A DNA stretch of 14,805 nt from an uncultured Clostridia bacterium (GCA_947584825.1 CANPWR010000026.1:1-14805), one strand, 5' to 3'; counted from the stretch's first letter, positions 5,648-13,453 are shown. A program made the numbers and translations. The notes: a model not told the origin generated them from the sequence alone.

Positions 5648-7486
5648 TTAAACCATACAGATATTATACTTGTCAAGCCAGTAATTTATCTGAAGCAGAT
5701 ATGCTATTGTCTGAGGCTTCGCCATAAGCTGTCCGTACCAATATATTTCCTCCTCACGGCTGAGAAGCTTTTCTAGCTCAGATTTTTTCACTATGTGAAG
5801 TATCGGAGAAGAAGAATCCTCTATTACCTCCTCCATAAGCTTTGTAACAGCGGCAAGATAATTAGGATTATGAGTTTTTGGATAAGGACTTTTCTTTCTC
5901 CATAAAATTTCCTCAGGCAGGCAATTATCAACCTCAAGTGCCTTTCTCAGAAGTCCCTTTTCCCTGCCCTCATAGTCCTTATACTTCCACGGGACAGAAT
6001 ATAAATACTCGGCAATGCGGTAGTCGCAAAACGGCACTCTAACTTCAAGTCCGCTGTACATACTCATTCTGTCCTTGCGCTCCAGCAGATTTTGCATAAA
6101 CCAGTCTACATTCAGCCTGAACATTTCACGCATACGCTTATCCGTTTTATCAAAGTCGTCAGGAACATTTACTTTGCTAATGGTGTCAAGATACTTTTCA
6201 TAAACATACTGTTGTGCATTGATTGATGATTTGAATTCATCTCTGAGCAGACTGTATCGATATGCTGTCGACTGCGACCAAGGAAAGCCGTCTGTCATAC
6301 GAATTTCCTTATCCCTATACCAAGGATAACCGCCGAATATTTCATCGGCACACTCTCCTGACAAGGCAACCTTGCAGGTATTTTTGACCTCCTTGCAAAA
6401 CAGGAGCATTGAAGCGTCAACGTCAGCCATTCCGGGAAGGTCTCTTGCGTCAACCGACATAAATAGCGCTTTGACAAGCTCCGGTGTATCTACCTTTATG
6501 TAATGATGTCTGCTTCCTAGAAACTCTACCATTTTATCAACATAGATATTGTCGCTGTTTGGCTGAAATTTATTCACCTTGAAGTACTTTTCATTGTCAA
6601 CGTATTCAACTGAAAATGTATCGAGCTGACGGTTTTGCTTTTTGTATTCTCTGTTGGTGATAGCCGAAATTGCACTGGAATCAAGTCCACCCGACAAAAA
6701 TGTTCCCAGAGGAACATCAGACACGATCTGACGCTTTATGGAATCGGTAACCAAGTAGGTTACCTTTTCAAGACACTCTTCAAACGTGTCGTTACAATCG
6801 TTGTCTTCCAGCTTCCAGTATTGCTGAATTTTAAGGCGCCCGTTCTTAAAGGTTGCAGAATACCCGGGAAGAAGCTCATTTACATCCTTATATACTCCGT
6901 AACCCATTGTGCGACCCGGACCTATAAGCATAATTTCAGCAATTGACGTTAGATCGACATGAGGTTTGATAAGCGGATGAGCCAACATACCTTTAATCTC
7001 ACTTGAAAAAATAAGCCTGTCACCCTTTTGTGAATAAAATAAAGGCTTAACACCCATTCTATCACGAGCCATAAATAAGCTATTGTCATTTTCATTCCAA
7101 ATCGCATAGGCAAAAATTCCGTTTAGCTTTTTAACGCTGTCTTCTCCCCATTCTATATATGCCTTTAAAACCACTTCTGTATCCGAATGTCCATCAAATC
7201 TGTGACCCTTTAACTTCAGCTCGTTCCTGACTTCATCAGTGTTGTATATTTCTCCGTTATAAACTATTATGTAATCCTTTCCGTATTCCTTTGTAATCAT
7301 AGGCTGTATTCCCTTCATAACATCTATTACAGCCAATCGTGTGTGTACCAGTGCTATGTCGTTATTTATGTAAACTCCGTCCTGATCAGGACCTCTCCTT
7401 TTCAAAACATTTTTAATTTCATATAAGTATCTAATATCTTTTTCAAAAACATCATTGCAGTTAACCGAGCCTGCTATTCCACACAT
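5648..7486 (-). CDS. asnB: Glutamine-hydrolysing asparagine synthetase B
   Basis: The enzyme makes asparagine from aspartate, ATP and glutamine in the cytoplasm. At 612 residues it has the usual length. The N-terminal class II glutaminase domain (about 2-190) begins MCGIAG, so Cys2 becomes the nucleophile after Met removal. It also shows Arg50 in HTRLAVID, NGE at 77-79 and RDRMGVKPLFY at 141-151. The synthetase domain (about 230-600) has the ATP pyrophosphatase loop SGGLDSS at 265-271 and later SGECADEIFGGY. A longer in-frame start at 7495 is GTG and would bury Cys2. The ATG at 7486 has GAGGTGAT at 7491-7498 with correct spacing, so 7486 is chosen. It is probably monocistronic: a terminator lies upstream and the next gene has its own promoter. 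No clear terminator follows it. Some AsnB-like proteins amidate cell-wall precursors, which cannot be excluded. Confidence 0.93.
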   Translation of the reverse strand: MCGIAGSVNCNDVFEKDIRYLYEIKNVLKRRGPDQDGVYINNDIALVHTRLAVIDVMKGIQPMITKEYGKDYIIVYNGEIYNTDEVRNELKLKGHRFDGHSDTEVVLKAYIEWGEDSVKKLNGIFAYAIWNENDNSLFMARDRMGVKPLFYSQKGDRLIFSSEIKGMLAHPLIKPHVDLTSIAEIMLIGPGRTMGYGVYKDVNELLPGYSATFKNGRLKIQQYWKLEDNDCNDTFEECLEKVTYLVTDSIKRQIVSDVPLGTFLSGGLDSSAISAITNREYKKQNRQLDTFSVEYVDNEKYFKVNKFQPNSDNIYVDKMVEFLGSRHHYIKVDTPELVKALFMSVDARDLPGMADVDASMLLFCKEVKNTCKVALSGECADEIFGGYPWYRDKEIRMTDGFPWSQSTAYRYSLLRDEFKSSINAQQYVYEKYLDTISKVNVPDDFDKTDKRMREMFRLNVDWFMQNLLERKDRMSMYSGLEVRVPFCDYRIAEYLYSVPWKYKDYEGREKGLLRKALEVDNCLPEEILWRKKSPYPKTHNPNYLAAVTKLMEEVIEDSSSPILHIVKKSELEKLLSREEEIYWYGQLMAKPQTIAYLLQINYWLDKYNICMV

Positions 7487-7503
7487 AATAATCACCTCAG
7501 AAT

Positions 7504-7517
7504 ATTATATGATTATA
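7504..7517 (-). promoter_or_regulatory. Candidate -10 boxes of asnB
   Basis: Two TATAAT boxes occur on the minus strand, at 7517-7512 and 7509-7504, just upstream of the asnB ribosome site. Neither has a good -35 box at 17 bp. Promoter activity is expected here because of the terminator at 7556-7587, but the exact box is undecided. Confidence 0.35.
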
Positions 7518-7555
7518 GTTAATTTCAGGTGCAGAGAAATAAATCTATTATATAT

Positions 7556-7587
7556 GCAAAAAAGAAAGGGCATCAAAAGACACCCTT
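7556..7587 (-). terminator. Rho-independent terminator of the 7663-8481 gene
   Basis: Read on the minus strand, 7587-7579 pairs with 7574-7566 in a 9-bp stem with two G-U wobbles and a TTTT loop. It is followed by a T-rich run including six Ts (about 7564-7556). It lies 75 nt past the stop codon of the upstream membrane protein gene and separates it from asnB. Confidence 0.75.
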
Positions 7588-7662
7588 AAAGCTGTATTAA
7601 TTTTAAGAAGTTTAATAAATTACTAAATCGCTGACGGAGTATTCTCTTTATCAACTAAAGAA

Positions 7663-8481
7663 TTAATTCTCTGCAACAGGTTGATTTAAGCTGTCAAATG
7701 ACACTTGATCTTCAAGCTGTTCTTCATCGGAATGAGAGCCTTCGTCTGATTCCGGAATAGAAGTCAGATCGCTTTCAATCACATCTGAAGATTCTTCTTC
7801 CTTGATGATTTCAAGAATTGAGCTTGTGCTGCCGTCTGTGCTTTCTTTAGGAGATTTTGAATCTGCAGAGTTGACTTTGTTTTCTTCAACAACGCTTTTA
7901 ATGCCTTCAACCACAACAGGCTCGCTGTTGTCCACCTCAAATGCCAAAGGAAGCTGTTTTTCAACTCTAACCTTAAATGTTTCCGCTGACAGTCTTGCAA
8001 ACATAGTCAGCGAGGAGAGAATTAAAAACACCGCAGGCAAAATTGTAAACGCTTCAACACAGTATCTGAACAGTGAAATAAAAAGCTCTGAGTCATTAAG
8101 TCCCGCAAAATTCAAAAAGCTTCCGGTTTTAAGCTCGTGTCCCAACTGCACAATTGAGTAAGCTCCCATTGACGCAGATGTAAGCATAACTACCGCACAT
8201 TCTGACGTACCAACAAATTTCCTTTTTCTTGATTTAAATAGTATAACGAAAAACGAAACAGACACAATGAATACAGTCAACGCTCTTCCGTAATTCTGAA
8301 AAAACATATATTTTCCTGCACTCAATATGTATTCTCGTTTTGATTCAAAAAAATAGTTAAATACAGCACGTCCGATAAATTCCGAAAACACAGCAACCGC
8401 ACTCAGTATTACAGCAAATACCGAAAGTGCAAGGGGCGCTCCGTCACCATAGGTTAATTTTTTTCTCATTTTGTTGTACAT
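7663..8481 (-). CDS. Four-helix membrane protein with acidic C-terminal tail, function unknown
   Basis: I do not recognise a family. The 272 residues hold about four predicted membrane helices (roughly 17-40, 67-84, 93-112 and 138-165), giving both ends on the same, probably cytoplasmic, side. The last 70 or so residues (about 195-272) are a soluble tail rich in Ser, Glu and Asp with no cysteine. The start is uncertain: at 8481 the AAAGG lies directly against the ATG, and at 8469 the spacing is 12 nt. A 22-residue leader ORF ends with its TGA overlapping the ATG at 8469 (ATGA), which favours the shorter 268-residue form if that leader is translated. A terminator follows the gene and another lies upstream, so it is a single-gene unit. 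Confidence 0.75.
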   Translation of the reverse strand: MYNKMRKKLTYGDGAPLALSVFAVILSAVAVFSEFIGRAVFNYFFESKREYILSAGKYMFFQNYGRALTVFIVSVSFFVILFKSRKRKFVGTSECAVVMLTSASMGAYSIVQLGHELKTGSFLNFAGLNDSELFISLFRYCVEAFTILPAVFLILSSLTMFARLSAETFKVRVEKQLPLAFEVDNSEPVVVEGIKSVVEENKVNSADSKSPKESTDGSTSSILEIIKEEESSDVIESDLTSIPESDEGSHSDEEQLEDQVSFDSLNQPVAEN

Positions 8482-8534
8482 CCTTTCTTATAATTCCTGA
8501 ACCCGATTAATGCAAAAGACACCTTAAGGCTCAT
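8466..8534 (-). other. Possible 22-residue leader ORF
   Basis: An ATG at 8534 opens a 22-codon frame whose TGA (8468-8466) overlaps the internal ATG at 8469 of the downstream membrane protein gene. A strong AGGAGG (8565-8560) lies upstream, but 24-25 nt from this ATG, too far for normal initiation. The same AGGAGG forms the last two sense codons of a seven-codon frame at 8580-8557. Translation is unproven; the peptide resembles nothing I know. Confidence 0.2.
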
Positions 8535-8599
8535 TGTGAAATAAGTGTTTTAATTGTTACCTCCTAAAATTTCTACACATAAAAATATAAAAATATAAA

Positions 8600-8637
8600 A
8601 GAATAAAACAAAAACAGGAGGGAATTATTCCTCCTGT
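8600..8637 (-). terminator. Rho-independent terminator of the yfhO operon
   Basis: ACAGGAGG (8614-8621) pairs with CCTCCTGT (8630-8637) in a perfect 8-bp stem with an 8-nt loop. On the minus strand the stem is followed by a T-rich run (TTTTGTTTTATT). It lies 72 nt after the stop of the YfhO-family gene and closes the operon that starts near 13210. Confidence 0.8.
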
Positions 8638-8708
8638 AATAATAATAAACCTATTAAGTTTTTTCTGTCAACAAAGATATGTGCCGAAAGAAAAGACTAT
8701 TTATCATA

Positions 8709-11552
8709 TTATTTATCTTTTGAGAATTTTTTTATTATCTTTTCTTTTAATACACCGTCCTTATACTCAAAAGTAAATATTACCGCACAAATTAATAGAC
8801 CGATGATCGAAATAATAACAGAAACAATAAAGTAATCAGGCATAAAGACCATCTCAATTTCGTGACTTCCTTTATCCAGCTTGAGCGCTGTCAACGAATC
8901 AATTGCACAAACCGGCTCTGTTTTCTTACCGTCAACTGTGATTTTCCAACCTTCCTCAAACGGGATTGTAGTAAGCATAACCTTATCGCTTCCGCTGATT
9001 TCAATAGTGCCTTTTAAACTTCTGTCTGTATATTCGGTAACTTTAAGCTGATTTTGTTTTATTGTATTTACAGCGTCTGTAAAAGCATTATAATCTATTG
9101 TATAAAACAGCTCCTCGCTCCAGAAAGCTTCTCGGTCAAGGGTTATTCTGAGCCTTATTGTACTGCCCTTCTCATATTCGCCCAAATCTGCAATTCTATA
9201 ATTATCCCCCTCGAAATAACTTCCTGCATAATTCATTTCAGGCTCGCTTCCGTTTTCATTCATATAACGCTCAAACTCATCGTTATCATAACACCAAAGA
9301 TTGCAAGCCTTTTCATACGTCGTCGGGAAATACACGTAAACAGGACCGTCTTCTTTAACACTGATAATATAATCTATGTGGCTCTCCGAGCCTTCCTCTG
9401 CAGTGTTGTAATACCTTGTCAGGTCATCTCCATAAGGCTCTGACTCTACATTCATCATCTCGCCAATAGTAAATTGAAGCGGCTTTAAAATAGACTTTGT
9501 TTGTCCGTTTGAACTTCCGTCAGTTATTGCGCTGAATACCTTGTCTTGATTTTCAAACGGATTTGATTCGCTTAGTTTTAAATCGCATACGCTTGTATCT
9601 GCCTGAAAACCAATAGATAAGGCATATGGGTTCTGATATTGTGTAACGGTTCCGTCAGTTGATTCATCAGATGCAGAAAAATCCTTTAATTTAGTATAAT
9701 TTATCGGAACATTATCTATTCTTGTTGAACAATAAGCCGACCAAAGCTCATCATCTTTGTCAATAAGATATTTTATTCCCAAAAGTGAATCGTTTAAGTA
9801 CGTCGAACCGTTATAACAAGTGAAATTTCCTCCGTATCCGTATCCCAGTTTTTTAAGGAACAAAAGCGCCTTTGTGTTCATAGTTGAAGACGAATGTGAT
9901 ATTCCTGCATAGCCTATTCCCATAGGATCGCAAACCGTTCTGTCAAAGGTCTTTTCCATTCGGTAAAACGACTTGTCTTCTTCCTGTATGTCATTAACAA
10001 TACTGCGTATGTCGGTCATATAATTCTCATAGCTTGTATATTGACTATACGCAACATCAGTATCTACCTTTCTTATTGTATCAAGAGATACCACATACAG
10101 CTCGGCAAAAACAACTATCGAAATTAAAACAGATATACCTTTTCCCCTTTTCTTCTTTAAAAGAAGTAATAAAACAAAGTACACCGCAATCATAACTGCT
10201 GAAAACCATATTCCGCCCACCTGATTGTATGTCGTTCCGTCGTCCAGAGTTTTTTCATTTACTGTATAGAAGCTTGATATGTCAGTTGTCTCATAATAGG
10301 CAAGTGTGCAGATAAGTGCAAAAACAGTTCCGCCCACAGCCTTTGGGCTAACACCGTTCAAGTTGTCAAAAGTTCTTACCGCCATAATCAAAAGCACAAA
10401 AGAAAATGCAAAAGAGTATCTGTAAGGCAGCCAGTTAGGCACCTGAAATCCGTGCCATGCAATATCGATAGGTGCTAAATACATACTTACAAACAGAACT
10501 GCCGCCAAGGCACCAAGACCTGCTTTTTGCTTTAGATTAATTCTTTTATTGAGGAAAAACAAAGGTGCCATAATAAGCGTAAGAGTTCCGCAGAATATCA
10601 TAGGAAGTCCCTCAGGACGTACTGTATCATAACTTAAAGGGAAAAGCTTCGTAATAAAATCAATCACATTAAACTGACTTCTCAGCGAAAAATCAGGAGT
10701 GCTGAATTCCAGCTTGCCAAGACTTAAAGATTTATAGACAGGTATTAAAACAATGCAGGCAAGCATCACGGCAACAACAGCAGAGCCAATAAACTTGAGA
10801 ACACTTATCAGTACAGATCTTGCCGTTTGCTTTGTTTTGGTTGTAACAAGGTAATACAAAAAATACAAGGCTGTAAAAATAGCCACCATATATCCTATAT
10901 AGAAATGAGCTATAAACATCAACGCAAGAGGAACGATAAGGAACAATGTCTTTCCCCTATCTATCAGCTTTCCTATACCATAACATATTAGCGGAAGATA
11001 GATAAGTCCATCCAGCCACATAGGATCCATTAGTTCAACGACCATATATGTCATAAGAGAATAACAGACAGAAAAGATAACGGTAGTTACATTTTTAGGC
11101 TTATAGCTTTTTCTTATAAAAAAAGCAAACGTAACAGCCGCTGTTGCGATTTTTAAAAGCTGGATTATCTCAATCGCTCCGCACATCATCGTTCTGGGCA
11201 GGATACATATAATTAACATAAACGGACTTAACAGATAATACGCAAATATTCCGAACATCTCACCCGAAAGGTTTCTGTTCCAGCTGTATATAAAACTGCC
11301 GTCTCCCCAAAATGCATCTCTCAGAGCTTCATAGTAATATACATACTGTCCGTTTAAATCGAGAACCAAAACAGAGTTGTCACCCCAAGGGTGGACCTTA
11401 AACACCGCGTATACAATATACATTATTATTAACGGAACAAAGAATATCAGCGCATAAATTCTGTGCTGATAGATCCAACGCTTTACTCCCTTATTATTGT
11501 TAGATAATGATCCCTCAGGCGGAGTCAACACATTTTTTTCATTATTACTCAT
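8709..11552 (-). CDS. yfhO: YfhO-family membrane protein, probable GT-C glycosyltransferase
   Basis: YfhO proteins are polytopic membrane enzymes. With a CsbB-type partner they are thought to transfer a sugar from undecaprenyl phosphate onto lipoteichoic acid on the outer face of the membrane. The 947 residues show a short cytoplasmic start, a first helix at about 32-52, then an extracytoplasmic loop with the family-typical DLNGQY (65-70), where Asp65 is a candidate catalytic residue as in GT-C enzymes. About a dozen further helices run to about 490. A large extracytoplasmic domain (about 490-910) and one final helix (about 913-935) before a Lys-rich end complete it. Family assignment is strong; the acceptor here is inferred. 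The ribosome site is weak (AGGGG about 13 nt from the ATG). It is the last gene of its operon, 96 nt after the glycosyltransferase gene, and is followed by a terminator. Confidence 0.88.
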   Translation of the reverse strand: MSNNEKNVLTPPEGSLSNNNKGVKRWIYQHRIYALIFFVPLIIMYIVYAVFKVHPWGDNSVLVLDLNGQYVYYYEALRDAFWGDGSFIYSWNRNLSGEMFGIFAYYLLSPFMLIICILPRTMMCGAIEIIQLLKIATAAVTFAFFIRKSYKPKNVTTVIFSVCYSLMTYMVVELMDPMWLDGLIYLPLICYGIGKLIDRGKTLFLIVPLALMFIAHFYIGYMVAIFTALYFLYYLVTTKTKQTARSVLISVLKFIGSAVVAVMLACIVLIPVYKSLSLGKLEFSTPDFSLRSQFNVIDFITKLFPLSYDTVRPEGLPMIFCGTLTLIMAPLFFLNKRINLKQKAGLGALAAVLFVSMYLAPIDIAWHGFQVPNWLPYRYSFAFSFVLLIMAVRTFDNLNGVSPKAVGGTVFALICTLAYYETTDISSFYTVNEKTLDDGTTYNQVGGIWFSAVMIAVYFVLLLLLKKKRGKGISVLISIVVFAELYVVSLDTIRKVDTDVAYSQYTSYENYMTDIRSIVNDIQEEDKSFYRMEKTFDRTVCDPMGIGYAGISHSSSTMNTKALLFLKKLGYGYGGNFTCYNGSTYLNDSLLGIKYLIDKDDELWSAYCSTRIDNVPINYTKLKDFSASDESTDGTVTQYQNPYALSIGFQADTSVCDLKLSESNPFENQDKVFSAITDGSSNGQTKSILKPLQFTIGEMMNVESEPYGDDLTRYYNTAEEGSESHIDYIISVKEDGPVYVYFPTTYEKACNLWCYDNDEFERYMNENGSEPEMNYAGSYFEGDNYRIADLGEYEKGSTIRLRITLDREAFWSEELFYTIDYNAFTDAVNTIKQNQLKVTEYTDRSLKGTIEISGSDKVMLTTIPFEEGWKITVDGKKTEPVCAIDSLTALKLDKGSHEIEMVFMPDYFIVSVIISIIGLLICAVIFTFEYKDGVLKEKIIKKFSKDK

Positions 11553-11648
11553 ATCTTTATCTATACCCCTTTGAATTTTTTCTGATGAATCATTACTACA
11601 TAGTATCTCTCTTTTGTTTACGACCTTATTATTTAAGTTGGATATATA

Positions 11649-12578
11649 TTATTTTAAATTATCACTTTTCTTTCGGTCGGAAATTATATATCTCGGTCTG
11701 CATTTGATCTCCTCATATATTTTGGATATATAGTATCCGATTATGCCTAAGCTTATCATTACCAGACTTGAAGTAAAAAGTATCAGAAGAATAACTGTAG
11801 TAAATCCTTCACTGCTTCCGTGAGCGAATTTCCAAAGCGTTTGGATCCCTAGAATGATAGAACACAAAAGCATTATAAAGCCTATAACCGTGACAATATG
11901 AAGCGGTGCAGACGTAAAAGACGATATAGAATTGACTGCATATTTTACAAGCGATTTGAACGACCATTTTGATTCGCCCTCAAACCGTTCTGCAACATCA
12001 AAATAAACGGTTTCTGTATTAAAGCCTACCCAACTTGACATTGCCCTAAAAAAGGTCAGACGTTCAGGCATATCGTTTAAACTATCGACAACCTTTCTGT
12101 CAAGCAGCTTAAAGTCAGACGACGCTTTCATATCGAGTCCGGAGGCACTTTTTATCAACTTATAAAACATCAGCGAAAAGCACTTGTAAACAGGGTTTTC
12201 CTTTCCCCTGCTTGACTTTCTGCCCTCTACAATATCTATGTCCCGGTTATTTTTCCATATATTATACATCTCAACTATGACCTGCGGAGGATGCTGAAGA
12301 TCGCAGTCCATCAAAACACAGGCATCGCCTGCTGCCTCTTTAAGACCAGCAAAAATAGCACTTTCCTTTCCGAAGTTTCTCGAAAAATTTACGCCGACTA
12401 TATTATCCCTTTCATCAGCCAGACGGGAAATAATTTCCCACGTTTTGTCCTTAGAGCCGTCGTTTACAAAGACAAGTTCATAGTCTATTTTATTTTTCTC
12501 CATAATACCAGATACGACATTAGCTGTGTTTTCAATATTTTTTTCCTCGTTATAGCTGGGTATTATAATTGATAACAT
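11649..12578 (-). CDS. Polyprenyl-phosphate glycosyltransferase, GT2 family (CsbB/GtrB-like)
   Basis: The predicted reaction moves a sugar from a nucleotide donor to undecaprenyl phosphate on the cytoplasmic face of the membrane. Numbering from the chosen start (309 residues), a GT-A domain covers about 1-220 with IIIPSYNEE at the N-terminus, VNDGS at 38-42, SRNFGKE at 66-72 and the metal-binding DCD at 91-93 in MDCDLQHPP. Two membrane helices (about 226-249 and 259-285) end in the basic CRPRYII tail typical of CsbB, GtrB and ArnC-type enzymes. The ATG at 12578 is preferred over 12590: it gives the canonical short N-terminus and a GGTGAT site 4 nt upstream, the same arrangement as at asnB. 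The stop of the preceding gene overlaps this ribosome site, so the two are translationally coupled. The adjacent yfhO matches the csbB-yfhO pair. The sugar is unknown. Confidence 0.9.
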   Translation of the reverse strand: MLSIIIPSYNEEKNIENTANVVSGIMEKNKIDYELVFVNDGSKDKTWEIISRLADERDNIVGVNFSRNFGKESAIFAGLKEAAGDACVLMDCDLQHPPQVIVEMYNIWKNNRDIDIVEGRKSSRGKENPVYKCFSLMFYKLIKSASGLDMKASSDFKLLDRKVVDSLNDMPERLTFFRAMSSWVGFNTETVYFDVAERFEGESKWSFKSLVKYAVNSISSFTSAPLHIVTVIGFIMLLCSIILGIQTLWKFAHGSSEGFTTVILLILFTSSLVMISLGIIGYYISKIYEEIKCRPRYIISDRKKSDNLK

Positions 12579-12583
12579 CTTAA

Positions 12584-13162
12584 TCACCATGCCTTTTCAC
12601 ACTTTATTTTATAAACACTGAAAATAAACCATATTTTAAAGAAAATTACTCCCACCACTAAAACCTGTATAATTGCTTTTTGCATAGTATTCGGGAAGTA
12701 ATAAGCAATAAAATTATTAAATAAAAAGGTTGCTATCTCAATTATCAGAATTATGAGCCATACATTTCTGAGTATAATAACTCTTTTAGTATCTCTTAGT
12801 GTATCTTTCATTTTAAACAATGCGAAAACTGACAGCGTCAAAACAATCAGCTTCAGACCCCAGAAAACATTTGTTAAAACATAAGCAAAGTCAGCGTTTT
12901 TCACACCAAACTGTCCTGAAATATATGCATAAACAAAATTACTGCTGCCCATAAAAGAGATTACATATTGCATAAGGCTTACTAAACTCATAAATATTAC
13001 TGATATTTTAACACAGGTAAACACTTTGGAATTTTGCAATAGCTTATTTGTTCCGCAAAATAATAATATCCAACCGATAAAATCAGGAAGAATGTCAATG
13101 CTGTATAATGATATATTAATATCAAACAACAAAAAAATAAAGCCCCAAAATATCTGCAACAT
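12584..13162 (-). CDS. Small polytopic membrane protein, first gene of the GT2-yfhO operon
   Basis: I do not recognise a named family. From the chosen start it has 192 residues with about five or six predicted membrane helices and almost no soluble domain. A loop near the N-terminus reads DILPDFIGWILL, a pattern I have seen in uncharacterised clostridial membrane proteins. The ATG at 13162 is chosen over 13198 because AGGTGA (13167-13172) is well placed. The ATG at 13198 has no ribosome site and lies only about 12 nt from the predicted transcription start. Its TGA is inside the ribosome site of the glycosyltransferase gene, so the products are probably made in proportion. A partner role, for example flipping the lipid-linked sugar, is inference; it does not look like the smaller GtcA flippases. 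Confidence 0.78.
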   Translation of the reverse strand: MLQIFWGFIFLLFDINISLYSIDILPDFIGWILLFCGTNKLLQNSKVFTCVKISVIFMSLVSLMQYVISFMGSSNFVYAYISGQFGVKNADFAYVLTNVFWGLKLIVLTLSVFALFKMKDTLRDTKRVIILRNVWLIILIIEIATFLFNNFIAYYFPNTMQKAIIQVLVVGVIFFKIWFIFSVYKIKCEKAW

Positions 13163-13216
13163 TTTTTCACCTGTATTACATTTTAACAAATAATTCATTC
13201 GTATTTATTATAAAAA

Positions 13217-13245
13217 ATTATACCATACTTGACTATTTGTGTCAA
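13217..13245 (-). promoter_or_regulatory. Consensus promoter of the membrane protein-GT2-yfhO operon
   Basis: On the minus strand TTGACA (13245-13240) and TATAAT (13222-13217) are separated by exactly 17 bp. The predicted start is near 13210. An inverted repeat CTTGAC-N7-GTCAAG (13228-13246) covers the -35 box and half of the spacer, a possible repressor site. No other strong promoter was found before 8709. Confidence 0.85.
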
Positions 13246-13267
13246 GGCAGGGGTGACCACTGCTGTC

Positions 13268-13331
13268 AGAAGCAAGAGGCCAGATACAAGAGACAAGAGC
13301 AACGTCACCATTGCTCTTGCTTCTTGTCTCT
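13268..13331. repeat. Inverted heptad repeat around a palindromic core
   Basis: Reading in sevens from 13268 gives AGAAGCA, AGAGGCC, AGATACA, AGAGACA, AGAGCAA (to 13302). After the core CGTCACCA the complementary strand shows the same kind of heptads: AGAGCAA, AGAAGCA, AGAGACA (13311-13331). The inner heptads pair perfectly, so the segment can form a hairpin or cruciform. The outer heptads pair out of register (13268-13278 with 13314-13324; 13289-13297 with 13323-13331). It contains the one-mismatch copy (13299-13314) of the palindrome found at 20-35. Confidence 0.75.
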
Positions 13332-13392
13332 AGGTGCTAATCTCCGTTATGCTACCTTACACATTGTGATGGCATTCCAAAGGCATCACTGA

Positions 13393-13420
13393 ATGCAACG
13401 TCACCGTTGCTCTTGCTTCT
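13393..13420. repeat. Palindromic intergenic repeat, copy C
   Basis: 13393-13411 is the exact inverted copy of 19-37. The 26 bp at 13395-13420 repeat 13299-13324 in direct orientation with one mismatch. On the minus strand it again starts with the heptads AGAAGCA and AGAGCAA. Nearby, GCATTC (13372-13377) and GAATGC (13391-13396) form a further inverted pair. It ends right at the pckG terminator. Confidence 0.7.
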
Positions 13421-13453
13421 AAAAAGGACAAACCCTTTACGGATTTGCCCTTT
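13417..13453 (-). terminator. Rho-independent terminator of pckG
   Basis: The arms 13423-13435 and 13441-13453 form a 13-bp stem with two G-U wobbles on the minus strand and a 5-nt loop. A run of five Ts follows on that strand. It lies 19 nt beyond the pckG stop codon. Confidence 0.85.

Noticed and set aside
7487..7495. Upstream GTG start for asnB
   Set aside because: It would place three residues before MCGIAG and block the N-terminal cysteine nucleophile; it also lies within the ribosome site.
9054..9443. 129-codon plus-strand ORF within yfhO
   Set aside because: It is antisense to the extracytoplasmic domain of YfhO, with no ribosome site and no recognisable protein features.
11553..11648. 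Possible terminator or promoter between the GT2 gene and yfhO
   Set aside because: No stable hairpin with T-run and no paired -35/-10 boxes were found, so the two genes are best treated as one operon.
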